Assembly: GCA_014802015.1 (NCBI GenBank)
Contig: JAAVDB010000033.1
Coordinates: 1-46,424, forward strand
Direction of reading: 5' to 3'
From: Bacteroides sp.
GTDB taxonomy: Bacteria > Bacteroidota > Bacteroidia > Bacteroidales > Muribaculaceae
DNA: 46,424 bases
Shown: piece after piece, positions 26,156 through 35,111 of the stretch
Layout: each line of letters starts with the position of its first letter
How positions within the stretch are numbered: position 1 is the stretch's first letter
Made by a program: the position numbers and the translations under genes
The notes under the pieces: generated by a model
Databases searched by the model: none
Told to the model about the DNA's origin: nothing
What the model saw: the letters and a program-made list of their open reading frames with translations, nothing else

Positions 26156-26192
26156 TTCTTTAACAATATTTAACTAATAGAACGGGCTGTAA

Positions 26193-27866
26193 TTATAGAT
26201 TTTCGTCGGCAAAGAGGCGTGCGCGGTCACGGCGGACGGCGGGAGCGACGAGATGGGTGGGGATGAATCGCCAGTTGTGGGTGACAGTGGGGGTGATGGT
26301 GCCACGGCGTTCGATAGCTTTCATCAGATAGTAACGCAGATCAAGTGTTGTGGCGTCGAGACGTCGGGCGGGCAGGTCGTCATGCTTGATGCCGGCACCG
26401 CGGGTGATCAGTTCGCCTCCGCCATTGGCCCGATAGGCGTTGACCGCCACCTTATATATATGGTCGGGGTCGAATGCCGAGCCGTCGGACATTGACAGGA
26501 TAGTAATCTTTTCCCCTTTGGGACGAGTGACGTCAACAGTGTAATTGATGCCGTGGGCCGAATCGAAATTGTAGGTTGGATTTATGAGGCGTGAATAGTC
26601 GCCCTTGACGCTGTTGCCGTCGGCAAATTTGAGCAGCGGGTCGTCGGCGGAGTGCATGACGGCGGTCCAGAGGTTGTAGCTCATCTCAAGGAGATTCTTG
26701 ATCTCACGCCCTGTCATGGCGAGGGTGCAGAGCTGATTTTCGTAGCGGTAGAGGGTGAACATGTCGCTCATGCGCAATGGGCCCCGGCGGAGTGATGCGT
26801 CGAAGGATGTGGGGGCGGCGATGGAGATGTCTGCACCCGACACTTCAAGCTGGAGGGTGTGGATAAGTTCCATGAATGCCGATGGGCCGAAGTAGGCGTC
26901 GCGCACGCTGAAATCGCCGGCGGCGTGGCCGATGACACGCTCGACCTGACTGAGTGTGTAGAGGCGCTCGGGCTCGAACGCGGTGAGAAACTCCGGGTCC
27001 GGCTCATAGTCGGATAACGGGACGAGTGCTGCCGTGATGTCGCTGACGGTGACACGGCCGTCGGCAGCCACTTCGACCTCGACGGTGGCCTCGGCCACGG
27101 ACATGGCGTGCGCGCCGGGATTGAGCATGACGACTCCCGAGGGGCGTGTGAGCACTGCGGGCAGATGGTCATGGCCCATGAAGATTATGTCAAGTCCTTC
27201 GACCTCGTCGGCTATCTGTCCCGAGGCATTTTCGAGCCATTTCCATGTGAGGTGGGTGCTCGCATAGCCTGAGTGGAACAGTCCGATGATCAGGTCGGGA
27301 TGTTCGGTGGCGCGTATGTGCTCCACCCACCGGCGGGCACTCTCGACGAGCGGCTGCACCTCCATTCCCTCCCACAGCGGGGCGGGGAGCCATGCGGGGA
27401 TGGCGGGAGTGAGGAGGCCGAGGATAGCAAAACGCACGCCGTCACGTTCGATGACGGTGTAAGGCCGGAAATATGGTTGCCCTGTGGCGGTGGCGGTGAC
27501 GGTGGGTCCGTGCAACGGTATGGGTTCGCGGTCGGCGCGATGGCGGTCATATACGGGGTGGCCTGTCTCGATGTCGTGGTTGCCTACGGTCTGTGCGTCA
27601 TAGCGCAGATATTGCATCATGCGCGCTACGGGATGGGTAACGCCGGTGGCGATGAAGTTGTAGAAGTAGACCGTGGGCTGACCCTGCAGCATGTCGCCGT
27701 TGTCGAGCAGAAGCACCCTGTCGTCGCCGAGGCGCGAGCGGATGCCGGATATATATGCCGACACTCGCGCCAGTGAGCCGGGCGCGGGCGTAAGGGTGGT
27801 GAAGTCGTAGGGGTAGAGCATGCCGTGGACATCACCCGTGGCTGCTATGCAGAATGTCTTTCTCAT
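26193..27866 (-). CDS. 5'-nucleotidase/2',3'-cyclic phosphodiesterase-type metallophosphatase
   Basis: The 557 residues have the two-domain UshA/CpdB layout. The metallophosphatase part shows A-T-G-D-V-H-G-M (metal ligands Asp and His), L-D-N-G-D-M-L-Q-G, V-G-N-H-D-I-E and M-G-H-D-H. The C-terminal 5'-nucleotidase domain includes G-R-E-I-K-N-L-L and V-A-V-N-A-Y-R-A-N-G-G-G-E. It should release phosphate from nucleotides or cyclic nucleotides. The ATG at 27866 overlaps the DUF3108 stop as ATGA, so longer upstream readings are unlikely. No signal peptide is seen, which is unusual because most relatives are exported. Confidence 0.88.
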   Translation of the reverse strand: MRKTFCIAATGDVHGMLYPYDFTTLTPAPGSLARVSAYISGIRSRLGDDRVLLLDNGDMLQGQPTVYFYNFIATGVTHPVARMMQYLRYDAQTVGNHDIETGHPVYDRHRADREPIPLHGPTVTATATGQPYFRPYTVIERDGVRFAILGLLTPAIPAWLPAPLWEGMEVQPLVESARRWVEHIRATEHPDLIIGLFHSGYASTHLTWKWLENASGQIADEVEGLDIIFMGHDHLPAVLTRPSGVVMLNPGAHAMSVAEATVEVEVAADGRVTVSDITAALVPLSDYEPDPEFLTAFEPERLYTLSQVERVIGHAAGDFSVRDAYFGPSAFMELIHTLQLEVSGADISIAAPTSFDASLRRGPLRMSDMFTLYRYENQLCTLAMTGREIKNLLEMSYNLWTAVMHSADDPLLKFADGNSVKGDYSRLINPTYNFDSAHGINYTVDVTRPKGEKITILSMSDGSAFDPDHIYKVAVNAYRANGGGELITRGAGIKHDDLPARRLDATTLDLRYYLMKAIERRGTITPTVTHNWRFIPTHLVAPAVRRDRARLFADENL

Positions 27867-28642
27867 GGGTTGGGCCCGGTGTATAGCGCCCGTACCTTGC
27901 CGACGGGGAGCTGACCCTCGACCTTGACGGGTATGCGGCGCTCGTCGGCCGAGATCCATCCTTCGATGGGTGCTGACGATACCTTGCCGCGGCGGGTGAA
28001 GCTGAAGTTGATGTAGTAGGCCGGCAGGGTGCCGCCGTTGAGCTCGACATTGCGGTTGCCGAGATAGGTGATGGTCAGTAATTCTTTCTTTGAGCCTGAG
28101 AAGATGTTGACGGTGACGCTGTTGCCCTGCTTCATCGACGGAAAGTCGAGCGTGCGGAGATAGAAGAATGCGTTGAGCATGTCAACAGTCATGCCCTGGG
28201 CCTCAAGATCGATGGTCGATGAGGTCATGGGTGCGTCGGCCGAGGGGCGTGAGTAGCGGACGGCCTCGGCTGTAAAGGTATTGCCAGAGCGGTGAAACGT
28301 CAGGACATCCTTCTTGTACTTGCCTGCCTCGTGGGCTATGTAGGTGTAGGAAAGGGGAAAGAGTCCCTGCTTGCTCATCGTGGAGTAGAGGGTGTCGCGG
28401 AGCATGTATATACTGTTGGCCCAGGGTGCGTTCTCGGCCACAAGTGACGCACGATAGGTGTCGCCCTCGCTGCGCAGGCTCATCGTGGCATATCCGGCCA
28501 CTTTGTTGATGAATCCCCATTTGTATATTACATCGTAGGTGAGTGTCTCGTCAGGAAGCGATATGGTCTCTGAGGTCTGTGCCCGCATGAAGGGAATGCA
28601 GAGCAGCAATGTGAGAATCGGGAGGATAACTTTATGTTTCAT
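27863..28642 (-). CDS. DUF3108 family exported protein
   Basis: The 259 residues have a signal peptide (cut near F-M-R-A-Q) and the DUF3108 pattern: L-T-Y-D-V-I-Y-K-W-G-F-I-N near the start and G-N-S-V-T-V-N-I-F-S-G-S-K-K in the middle. The end has I-E-G-W-I-S-A-D-E-R-R-I-P-V-K-V-E. The family is periplasmic or outer-membrane associated and its function is unknown. It overlaps the metallophosphatase gene by 4 bp and lies about 50 bp after thymidine kinase. Confidence 0.85.
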   Translation of the reverse strand: MKHKVILPILTLLLCIPFMRAQTSETISLPDETLTYDVIYKWGFINKVAGYATMSLRSEGDTYRASLVAENAPWANSIYMLRDTLYSTMSKQGLFPLSYTYIAHEAGKYKKDVLTFHRSGNTFTAEAVRYSRPSADAPMTSSTIDLEAQGMTVDMLNAFFYLRTLDFPSMKQGNSVTVNIFSGSKKELLTITYLGNRNVELNGGTLPAYYINFSFTRRGKVSSAPIEGWISADERRIPVKVEGQLPVGKVRALYTGPNP

Positions 28643-28693
28643 AGTTGAAGTGATGAGTGTATATATTTATATACAACTTTATGTGCATAAAGT

Positions 28694-29356
28694 TTAATCT
28701 ATGTCATCACTTGCGGTGCCGGAAACGTCGGCGGCGGGGAACGGGAGGGCCGAACGATAGCTCTGCTCGATGCGTTTGTTGCGCCAGCATTTGCGGCACA
28801 CGGCTATGTAGCGGTCGTCACCTCCGATCTCGACCTGAGCGCCCTCTTCGACAAAATCTCCGTTGGCTCCGATGCGTGCGTTGATGATGGTCTTGCGTCC
28901 GCATGAGCAGGTCGACTTGATCTCGTCGATGGTGTCGGCTATCTCGAAGAGTCGCCGCGAGCCTTCGAAGAGGTTGCTGCGGAAGTCCGTGCGCAGTCCG
29001 TAGCAGATGACGTTGCTGCCGTAGTCGTCGACAACACGTGCCAGCTGGTCGACCTGATCGGCTGTGAGAAACTGTGCCTCGTCGACCAGTATCCAGTCGA
29101 TGACGGCGTTGCGCTCGGCAAAGAGTCCGCGCGCCATGTCATAGAGGTCGCTGTCGTGATATATCCACCTGCATTCGCGTTCGATGCCTATGCGCGAGCG
29201 GATGACATTGGTCGATTCGCGTGTGTCAATGACGGGTTTGAGGCATACGTAATGCATGCCGCGCTCCTCAAAGTTATAAGCGGTGGTGAGCAGTAGCGCG
29301 GTCTTGGCTGACCCCATGGTGCCGTAGCGGAAATATAGCTTGCCTTTTCTGTACAT
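28694..29356 (-). CDS. tdk: Thymidine kinase, type II
   Basis: This kinase phosphorylates thymidine to dTMP in the salvage route. The 220 residues show an ATP loop G-T-M-G-S-A-K-T-A, then the catalytic D-E-A-Q-F-L, and zinc cysteines in two pairs (C-S-C near 150 and C-R-K-C near 190). The window also has thyA, so both salvage and de novo dTMP supply are present. A possible promoter lies about 40 bp upstream. Confidence 0.95.
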   Translation of the reverse strand: MYRKGKLYFRYGTMGSAKTALLLTTAYNFEERGMHYVCLKPVIDTRESTNVIRSRIGIERECRWIYHDSDLYDMARGLFAERNAVIDWILVDEAQFLTADQVDQLARVVDDYGSNVICYGLRTDFRSNLFEGSRRLFEIADTIDEIKSTCSCGRKTIINARIGANGDFVEEGAQVEIGGDDRYIAVCRKCWRNKRIEQSYRSALPFPAADVSGTASDDID

Positions 29357-29396
29357 CGTCGTCGGATGGTAGATAACGTGGAGATAGATGATACAG

Positions 29397-29404
29397 CAAA
29401 GATA
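29397..29404 (-). promoter_or_regulatory. Possible promoter box for tdk
   Basis: On the minus strand TATCTTTG fits TAnnTTTG, and a TTTC lies 20 bp upstream of it in place of TTTG. It is about 40 bp from the tdk ATG. Confidence 0.5.
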
Positions 29405-29444
29405 ATACTATTTTCGCAAACCCGGAAATGCCGGACCGGGATAC

Positions 29445-29483
29445 AAAAAAAATGGCCGACACATCCCGTGAGGGGTGTCGGCC
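29445..29483 (-). terminator. Terminator of the lipoprotein gene
   Basis: GGCCGACAC (29454-29462) pairs with GTGTCGGCC (29475-29483), and eight T residues follow on the minus strand (29445-29452). Confidence 0.85.
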
Positions 29484-29534
29484 GTTGTCCGGTGTTATAT
29501 ATAATGTCTTTAGGTTATTAATAATTTAACTCTG

Positions 29535-30152
29535 TCACTGACGGGTGAGGACGAAGTCCTGCTCGTTGATCTCGTACTTGAGGAGTTTGCCCTTGACCTT
29601 CACGTCATCAAGCTTGGCCATGGAAGCATAGCGGGCGGTGAGGGCGGCGCGTATGCTCTGTTCGATATTCTTGCAGGCTGCGGGACGGATCGAGTCGATG
29701 GCGGGAGCGCCGAGCGGGAGATCGGTGCCGTTGACCAGAACGGCGTCGGGATCGACAGCCACTGAGAGTGACCCGGGGTCGAGCGATAATGAAATCTCGT
29801 CATCGTCTGTAACAGTCCATGTGCCCGAGATGGTGGTGTGGGCTGCAACGGAGAGACTGAGCGGCTCGATAAACGAGCTGTCACCTACTATCTGAGTGGT
29901 GGTGTTTACCATACCTGTTATAGTGACGTTACCGGTGAGGGTGGAGTTGGGAGTCTCGACCACGGGATCGAACGTGAATGTGTCGACAATCGTGGCTGAT
30001 CCGGCCTGGCTGTCCGAGAACATCTCGGGCGTTCCCTGCCATACTCCGGGAACCTCTTTTGCGAAACGTGCTTCACTGTTGCTGCATGATACGACAACTG
30101 CGCTGACTGTCAGCAGCTCAAACAGGGGTAAGAGTGATAGTAAAGACTTCAT
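29535..30152 (-). CDS. Lipoprotein of unknown function
   Basis: The 205 residues begin with a lipoprotein signal peptide (lipobox V-V-S-C). The mature part starts with V-P-G-V-W-Q-G-T, the G-x-W pattern common in lipocalin-like beta barrels, and is rich in T, S and V. A start three codons earlier (30161) is possible. It appears to be transcribed alone, with its own terminator. Paired direct repeats lie just upstream. I cannot name the family. Confidence 0.75.
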   Translation of the reverse strand: MKSLLSLLPLFELLTVSAVVVSCSNSEARFAKEVPGVWQGTPEMFSDSQAGSATIVDTFTFDPVVETPNSTLTGNVTITGMVNTTTQIVGDSSFIEPLSLSVAAHTTISGTWTVTDDDEISLSLDPGSLSVAVDPDAVLVNGTDLPLGAPAIDSIRPAACKNIEQSIRAALTARYASMAKLDDVKVKGKLLKYEINEQDFVLTRQ

Positions 30153-30167
30153 AAGTTGCAAAAATTT

Positions 30168-30207
30168 AACTATAGAACATCGGCAATTTGACTATAGAAC
30201 ATCTGCC
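30168..30207. repeat. Paired direct repeat in the lipoprotein/SSB gap
   Basis: ACTATAGAACATC occurs at 30169-30181 and 30191-30203, 22 bp apart, each followed by a GC step. The pair lies 17 bp ahead of the lipoprotein ATG, on the same face of the helix about two turns apart, so it could bind a dimeric regulator. Confidence 0.6.
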
Positions 30208-30234
30208 GTCGAAAAAAGGTTCACGGGAGATTGA

Positions 30235-30268
30235 AAATTTTTTCAAATTTTTTCAAAAAATTTTTTCA
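30235..30268. repeat. Phased A-tract repeats upstream of ssb
   Basis: AAATTTTTTCA occurs three times, at 30235-30245, 30245-30255 and 30258-30268, roughly one helical turn apart. Such phasing usually gives curved DNA. It lies about 30 bp upstream of a possible ssb promoter. Confidence 0.65.
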
Positions 30269-30295
30269 CACCGGAATATAGTGGCGGAAAATGAC

Positions 30296-30303
30296 TACTT
30301 TTG
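30296..30303 (+). promoter_or_regulatory. Possible -7 promoter box for ssb
   Basis: TACTTTTG fits TAnnTTTG and lies 75 bp before the ATG at 30379. The phased A-tracts lie just upstream. No clear TTTG is at the usual distance. Confidence 0.5.
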
Positions 30304-30378
30304 TATTGAAAAACAGCGCGTAGCGCATTGCGCGTATGTGAGAAATTTTTTTGATTTTTTTTGTGAGATCGTGACATT

Positions 30379-30723
30379 ATGAGTGTGAACAAGGTTATTT
30401 TGCTGGGCAATGTAGGCCGTGATCCCGAGATACGCTACATTGAGACCCGTCCCATCGCGTCGTTTCCTCTGGCCACTGACGAGCGGCCGGTCAAACTGCC
30501 CGACGGCACCGAACGCCCCGGTCGCACCGAGTGGCACAATATAATAATGTGGGACGGCGCGGCCGAACTGGCGGAGCGATATATACGTAAGGGTACCCGC
30601 CTGTATGTGGAGGGGCGTCTGCGTTACCGCACGTGGGAAGACCGCACGGCTATCAAGCGTACGGTCACCGAGATCTATGTGGATAATTTTGAAATACTCG
30701 GCTCGCCGCGTGGTGGTGTCTGA
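30379..30723 (+). CDS. ssb: Single-stranded DNA-binding protein, short form
   Basis: The 114 residues are a full OB fold of the SSB type: V-N-K-V-I-L-L-G-N-V-G-R-D-P-E-I-R, then W-H-N-I-I, Y-I-R-K-G-T-R-L-Y-V-E-G-R-L and T-E-I-Y-V-D. Most bacterial SSBs are 140-180 residues and end in an acidic D-x-x-I-P-F tail that recruits partner proteins. Here the protein stops after the fold at G-S-P-R-G-G-V with no tail. The last codons form one arm of a perfect hairpin. It may be a second, specialised SSB rather than the main replication one. Confidence 0.88.
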   Translation: MSVNKVILLGNVGRDPEIRYIETRPIASFPLATDERPVKLPDGTERPGRTEWHNIIMWDGAAELAERYIRKGTRLYVEGRLRYRTWEDRTAIKRTVTEIYVDNFEILGSPRGGV

Positions 30724-30755
30724 GAGTTTTCTTCTCCACTCCTCGCGGCGAGCCG
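30699..30755. terminator. Hairpin overlapping the end of ssb
   Basis: CGGCTCGCCGCG (30699-30710) pairs exactly with CGCGGCGAGCCG (30744-30755). The left arm is coding sequence for the last residues of SSB. It lies between convergent ssb and feoB and may end both, although no long T-run is present. Confidence 0.6.
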
Positions 30756-30786
30756 GGATGTATAATTAATTATTGTACCTATATAA

Positions 30787-33195
30787 CTATATAATAAGTA
30801 GGGCGATGCGATAGACGATGAATGCGAATATCCACGCCACGAGGGTGTTGTAGAGGATGGAGAAGAGTCCGTAACGCGGATTGCCCGTCTCGCGCACCAC
30901 GGCTGTGATGGTGGCGATGCATGGGCAGTAGAGCAGTATGAACACCATGAAGCTCAGTGCTATGGCCGGCGTGAAGTCGGGGCGTCCTGTGGCAGGTGAG
31001 GGTGAGGTGAGACGCTCGGAGAGGGTCGATTCGGATGCCTCTTCATCGCCCGTGTAGAGCACACCGAGTGTGGACACAACAATCTCTTTGGCCGGAACTC
31101 CGGCGATAGCTGCCACGGTGGCGCGCCAGTTGAACCCGAGCGGCTCCATAATCGGATTTACGGCTTTGCCCGCCATCTGTAGGTATGAATCATGTGCAGG
31201 GTCGATGACCGAGTTGTCATACTGCACGGAGTCAACAAGTCCGGTGGTGTCGTCATCGTGATGCGGGAAGTAATTGAGCGCCCACACGGCGATGCTGGCG
31301 ATGAGGATGATGCCACCCATCTTGCGCAGATACTGTTCGCCTTTGCCCCACATGTGGCGCATGGTGGCCTTGAAGGTCGGGACGCGGTAGGGGGGGAGTT
31401 CCATTACGAAGGGGGTCTCGTCCTCGCCAAACCAGAATTTTCTGAGCAGTCGGGCGGTGAGTCCGGCTACGAGTATGCCGAACAGGTAGATACATAGAAA
31501 TACCAGTGTGGCATGCGTAGGGAAGAAGGTGCCTATGAGCAGCACGTAGATCGGCAGACGTGCCGAGCAGCTGACAAATGGGTTGATGAGGATAGTGATG
31601 ATGCGGCTCGACCGGCTCTCGATGGAACGTGTGGCCATGATGGAGGGCACCGTGCAGCCGAAACCCATCACCAGCGGGATGAACGACTTGCCGTGCAGGC
31701 CGAGGCGGTGCATGACCTTGTCCATGATGAATGCCGCGCGCGCCATGTAGCCTGAGTCCTCCATGAACGATATGCATGCGTAGAGGATCAGTATGTTGGG
31801 GAGGAATACGATGACTCCGCCCACACCGCCGATGATGCCGTCGGCCACGAGGTCCTTGAGCCATCCGTCGGGCAGATATTCGCGGACGGCATCGCCTATC
31901 CACGTCACAAGACTCTCGATCCATTCCATCGGGAATGCTCCGATGTAGAACGTGGCCCAGAATATGAAGGTCATTATGGCCAGAAATATGGGGAAGCCGA
32001 AGAGTTTGTTGGTGACGATGGTGTCGATGATGTGGGTCGAGCTTATGCCCTGATTTTCGGATTTGACCATAGTCTCGGCAAGCGCGCCGGCTATGAAGCC
32101 GTATTTCTCGTCGGCTATTGCCGATGTGATGTCCACACCGGTATTCTCACGCATAAATTCCGCCACTTTCCTGTCACGCATCTTCAGCAGACGGTCACCG
32201 TCGGGGAGAGCCTTGATGTGACGCTCCACCTCCTCGTCACCCTCGATGAGTTTTATGGCGAGATAGCGTGGCGAGAAGTGACGTCCCACCTTGGGGTGAG
32301 TCTTGAGTTCGTCCTTGATGTCGGAGAGTGCTGCCTCAAGCTGCTGGCCGAGCGATACGTGCACGTGACGCACGGATGGCTCCGTGCCCTCATATATGCG
32401 TATCACGGTGTCAAACAGCTCGTCGATGCCTTGACCGGTCTTGGCGGCGGTGGGCACGATGGGCACACCGATCATCTCCCCGAGTGTACGGTATTCGAGG
32501 CGTGTGCCGGCGCGTTGCAGCTCGTCATACATGTTGAGCGCTATCACCATCGAGCGGTCCATGTCGATAAGCTCGGTGGTCAGGTAGAGGTTGCGTTCGA
32601 GGTTTGATCCGTCGACAACATTTATGATGACATCGGGCGTCTCGTCGAGCAGATAGCGGCGCACGTACAGTTCCTCGGGCGAATAGCATGCGAGCGAATA
32701 TGTGCCGGGGAGGTCGACGATGTTGAAACTGTAGCCTTTGTAACTGAATTTGCCGTATTTCGCATCAACGGTCACACCGCTGTAGTTGCCAACATGTTCG
32801 CGCGCACCTGATGCGATGTTGAACAGCGATGTCTTGCCGCAGTTGGGGTTGCCGATAAGGGCCACGTTTATGACCTTATGGCGCTGAACGGCCGGGTCGA
32901 ACTCCTCGATGTCGTGCGACGGGTCTGTGACAGTATTTGTGTGAGCGGTTGACTCGATGGCCTCGTTGTCACCGATTGGCTCAACCTCCACCAGGTCGGC
33001 CTCGGCATGACGCAACGACACTTCATAGCCCAGTATTTCGTACTTCACGGGGTCCTTGAGCGGGGCGGCCATAAGCACCTTGATCTCATGTCCGCGCACA
33101 AAGCCCATTTCTATCATACGCTTGCGGAAAGCGCCATGACCCAATATCTTTATGATGATGCCGGTCTGGCCGGTCGTGAGTTCGGAAAGTCTCAT
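30787..33195 (-). CDS. feoB: Ferrous iron transporter FeoB with fused N-terminal FeoA domain
   Basis: FeoB moves Fe2+ across the inner membrane. The 802 residues begin with a FeoA SH3-like domain (about 1-75), a linker, and a G domain with G-N-P-N-C-G-K-T-S (about 115-123), D-L-P-G-T-Y-S-L and N-M-Y-D. The polytopic membrane part has gate regions with conserved cysteines. The FeoA fusion is a known Bacteroidetes arrangement. The last segment keeps the usual C-x-A-T-I-T-A-V-V-R-E-T. A strong consensus promoter is upstream, and there is no separate feoA or feoC nearby. Confidence 0.95.
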   Translation of the reverse strand: MRLSELTTGQTGIIIKILGHGAFRKRMIEMGFVRGHEIKVLMAAPLKDPVKYEILGYEVSLRHAEADLVEVEPIGDNEAIESTAHTNTVTDPSHDIEEFDPAVQRHKVINVALIGNPNCGKTSLFNIASGAREHVGNYSGVTVDAKYGKFSYKGYSFNIVDLPGTYSLACYSPEELYVRRYLLDETPDVIINVVDGSNLERNLYLTTELIDMDRSMVIALNMYDELQRAGTRLEYRTLGEMIGVPIVPTAAKTGQGIDELFDTVIRIYEGTEPSVRHVHVSLGQQLEAALSDIKDELKTHPKVGRHFSPRYLAIKLIEGDEEVERHIKALPDGDRLLKMRDRKVAEFMRENTGVDITSAIADEKYGFIAGALAETMVKSENQGISSTHIIDTIVTNKLFGFPIFLAIMTFIFWATFYIGAFPMEWIESLVTWIGDAVREYLPDGWLKDLVADGIIGGVGGVIVFLPNILILYACISFMEDSGYMARAAFIMDKVMHRLGLHGKSFIPLVMGFGCTVPSIMATRSIESRSSRIITILINPFVSCSARLPIYVLLIGTFFPTHATLVFLCIYLFGILVAGLTARLLRKFWFGEDETPFVMELPPYRVPTFKATMRHMWGKGEQYLRKMGGIILIASIAVWALNYFPHHDDDTTGLVDSVQYDNSVIDPAHDSYLQMAGKAVNPIMEPLGFNWRATVAAIAGVPAKEIVVSTLGVLYTGDEEASESTLSERLTSPSPATGRPDFTPAIALSFMVFILLYCPCIATITAVVRETGNPRYGLFSILYNTLVAWIFAFIVYRIALLII

Positions 33196-33220
33196 TGAGA
33201 TAGTATATTTTTACAATGTG

Positions 33221-33251
33221 CAAAATTATACATAATACCCCGATAAACAAA
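33221..33251 (-). promoter_or_regulatory. Promoter of feoB
   Basis: On the minus strand, TTTG (33248-33251), a 19-bp spacer and TAATTTTG (33221-33228) match the consensus exactly, giving a leader of about 20-25 nt. I see no obvious Fur-box palindrome. The remaining 33252-33414 is AT-rich with no feature I can name. Confidence 0.8.
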
Positions 33252-33414
33252 TACCTAAAAATAGTGAGTGAACGGAAAGGGGGAGAGGGGGATATTATTC
33301 ACGTATGTCATTTTTTATATCCATAATGATAGTCTGTATCAGATATTAATTCCTGCTGTCATGCAATATTTCGGGGTGGAGCGAGTTATATTTATTGTAT
33401 AATAGTATCTGCAA

Positions 33415-34614
33415 ATGAATCTCTCGAAAAAAATATTTCTCTCGGGTGTTGTGATGTGCGTGCTGGCGATGACTGCACGTGCCGACAGTCCGAAGGATGA
33501 GTTCAACCCCATAACTACGGGTGTCACCTCGCTCGGCATTGCCCCGGATGCGCGCGGTGCGTCCATGGGCGACCTCGGTGCCGCTACCGAGCCCGATGCT
33601 TATTCTCAGTTCTGGAATCCCTCGAAGTATGCTTTTGCCTATAGCAAGGCGGCTGTGTCACTCAGCTATACTCCGTGGCTGCGTAAACTCGTCAATGACA
33701 TCTTTCTCGCTGACCTTTCGGGCTATATGAAGCTCGGTCAGGAGGATAATCAGGCTGTGTCGGCCTCGCTGCGCTACTTCTCGCTCGGCGAGGTGGTGAG
33801 CAATACCATCGGCGATACGGGCAGCCAGACCATCAATCCGTATGAAATGGCGATCGATGTGGGTTATTCTCGCAAACTGTCGGAGAAATTCTCGATGGGC
33901 GTTGTGTTCCGCTACATTTATTCCGACCTCGGATTCGGCACGTCTGAGACCGATCAGTCATCGGGTGCATCTGCGTTCTCGGCTGACATCTCGGGCTACT
34001 ACACCACTTATCCGATCATCGGACGTAACGAGTGTCAGTGGTCATGGGGCTGGGACATCTCAAATATCGGCTCGAAGGTCAACTATGCCAACGGTTCCAA
34101 TCCGGCGTTTCTCCCTACCAATCTGCGTCTGGGTACGTCGTTTACGTTCCCGCTGGCCGACTATCACAATCTGTCACTCAACCTTGACATGAACAAACTG
34201 CTTGTGCCCTCGATGCCGCGACGTGTGGATTACGAGGATGGCACAGACGGTGAGATCGCTTACGAGAAGGCATACGCCGACTGGCAGAATATGTCATCGA
34301 TCACCGGTATATTCAAGTCGTTCAACGATGCTCCCGGCGGAATGAAGGAGGAGTTGCGCGAGATCTCATGGTCACTCGGAGCCGAGTATAACTACAATCA
34401 GCAGTTTTTTCTCCGCGCCGGTTACTATTACCAGCACCCGATGAAGGGCAATCTGCAGTATTTCGGCATCGGTGCCGGTTTCGCTCTGAACGTGTTGCGT
34501 CTGGATGCGTCCTACATGCTCGCCACGGCTCAGACCTCGCCGCTCGACCAGACACTGCGTTTCTCGCTGACATTTGATATGGACGGACTTAAAGAAATCT
34601 TCGGCCGCAGATGA
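33415..34614 (+). CDS. porV: PorV-like outer-membrane protein of the type IX secretion system
   Basis: PorV is an outer-membrane beta barrel that receives cargo from the type IX translocon. The 399 residues have a signal peptide (cut near T-A-R-A), then the family opening [25 protein letters not shown] and W-N-P-S-K-Y. A long run of alternating beta strands ends with an aromatic/Arg C-terminus. Nearby secreted proteins with C-terminal tails fit as cargo. Its stop overlaps the ispF start by 4 bp. A related OmpP1/FadL-type barrel is a less likely alternative. Confidence 0.9.
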   Translation: MNLSKKIFLSGVVMCVLAMTARADSPKDEFNPITTGVTSLGIAPDARGASMGDLGAATEPDAYSQFWNPSKYAFAYSKAAVSLSYTPWLRKLVNDIFLADLSGYMKLGQEDNQAVSASLRYFSLGEVVSNTIGDTGSQTINPYEMAIDVGYSRKLSEKFSMGVVFRYIYSDLGFGTSETDQSSGASAFSADISGYYTTYPIIGRNECQWSWGWDISNIGSKVNYANGSNPAFLPTNLRLGTSFTFPLADYHNLSLNLDMNKLLVPSMPRRVDYEDGTDGEIAYEKAYADWQNMSSITGIFKSFNDAPGGMKEELREISWSLGAEYNYNQQFFLRAGYYYQHPMKGNLQYFGIGAGFALNVLRLDASYMLATAQTSPLDQTLRFSLTFDMDGLKEIFGRR

Positions 34615-35108
34615 TGAGGGTAGGACAGGGATATGACGTGCACAAGTTCGTGGAGGGCCGCGAGCTGATACTCTGCGGTGTGAATATACCGTATGAGAAA
34701 GGTCTGTTGGGTCACAGTGACGCTGATGTGGCGCTGCATGCGCTGGCCGACGCACTGCTCGGAGCGGCTGCGATGCGTGACATAGGGTATCATTTCCCCG
34801 ACACCGATCCTGCGTACAAAGGGGCCGACTCGCGACGTCTGCTGCGCAGAGTGGTCGAGCTCATCGGCGAAAAAGGGTATGCCGTGGGCAATGTCGATGT
34901 CACCATCATTGCACAGCGCCCCAAGTTGCTCAATTATATACCTCAGATGATCGGAAATGTGGCCGATGATCTCGCTGTCGCGGCTGACTGCGTGTCGGTC
35001 AAGGCCACCACTACCGAACACCTCGGATTTACAGGCCGCGGCGAAGGCATTGCTGCGATGGCCGTGGCTACAATATATAGAACGGATGCGGGCAGTGCTC
35101 CCCGATAA
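34611..35108 (+). CDS. ispF: 2-C-methyl-D-erythritol 2,4-cyclodiphosphate synthase
   Basis: IspF makes the cyclic diphosphate intermediate of the MEP isoprenoid pathway. The 165 residues show [11 protein letters not shown] (metal ligands Asp and His), L-G-H-S-D-A-D-V and [15 protein letters not shown] at the end. The ATG overlaps the porV stop (ATGATGA), so a start three bases later is also possible. Confidence 0.96.
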   Translation: MMRVGQGYDVHKFVEGRELILCGVNIPYEKGLLGHSDADVALHALADALLGAAAMRDIGYHFPDTDPAYKGADSRRLLRRVVELIGEKGYAVGNVDVTIIAQRPKLLNYIPQMIGNVADDLAVAADCVSVKATTTEHLGFTGRGEGIAAMAVATIYRTDAGSAPR

Positions 35109-35111
35109 CTG

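Noticed and set aside
28676-28693. 8-bp palindrome next to the tdk stop as a terminator
   Set aside because: The loop is only two bases and no T-run follows on the minus strand.
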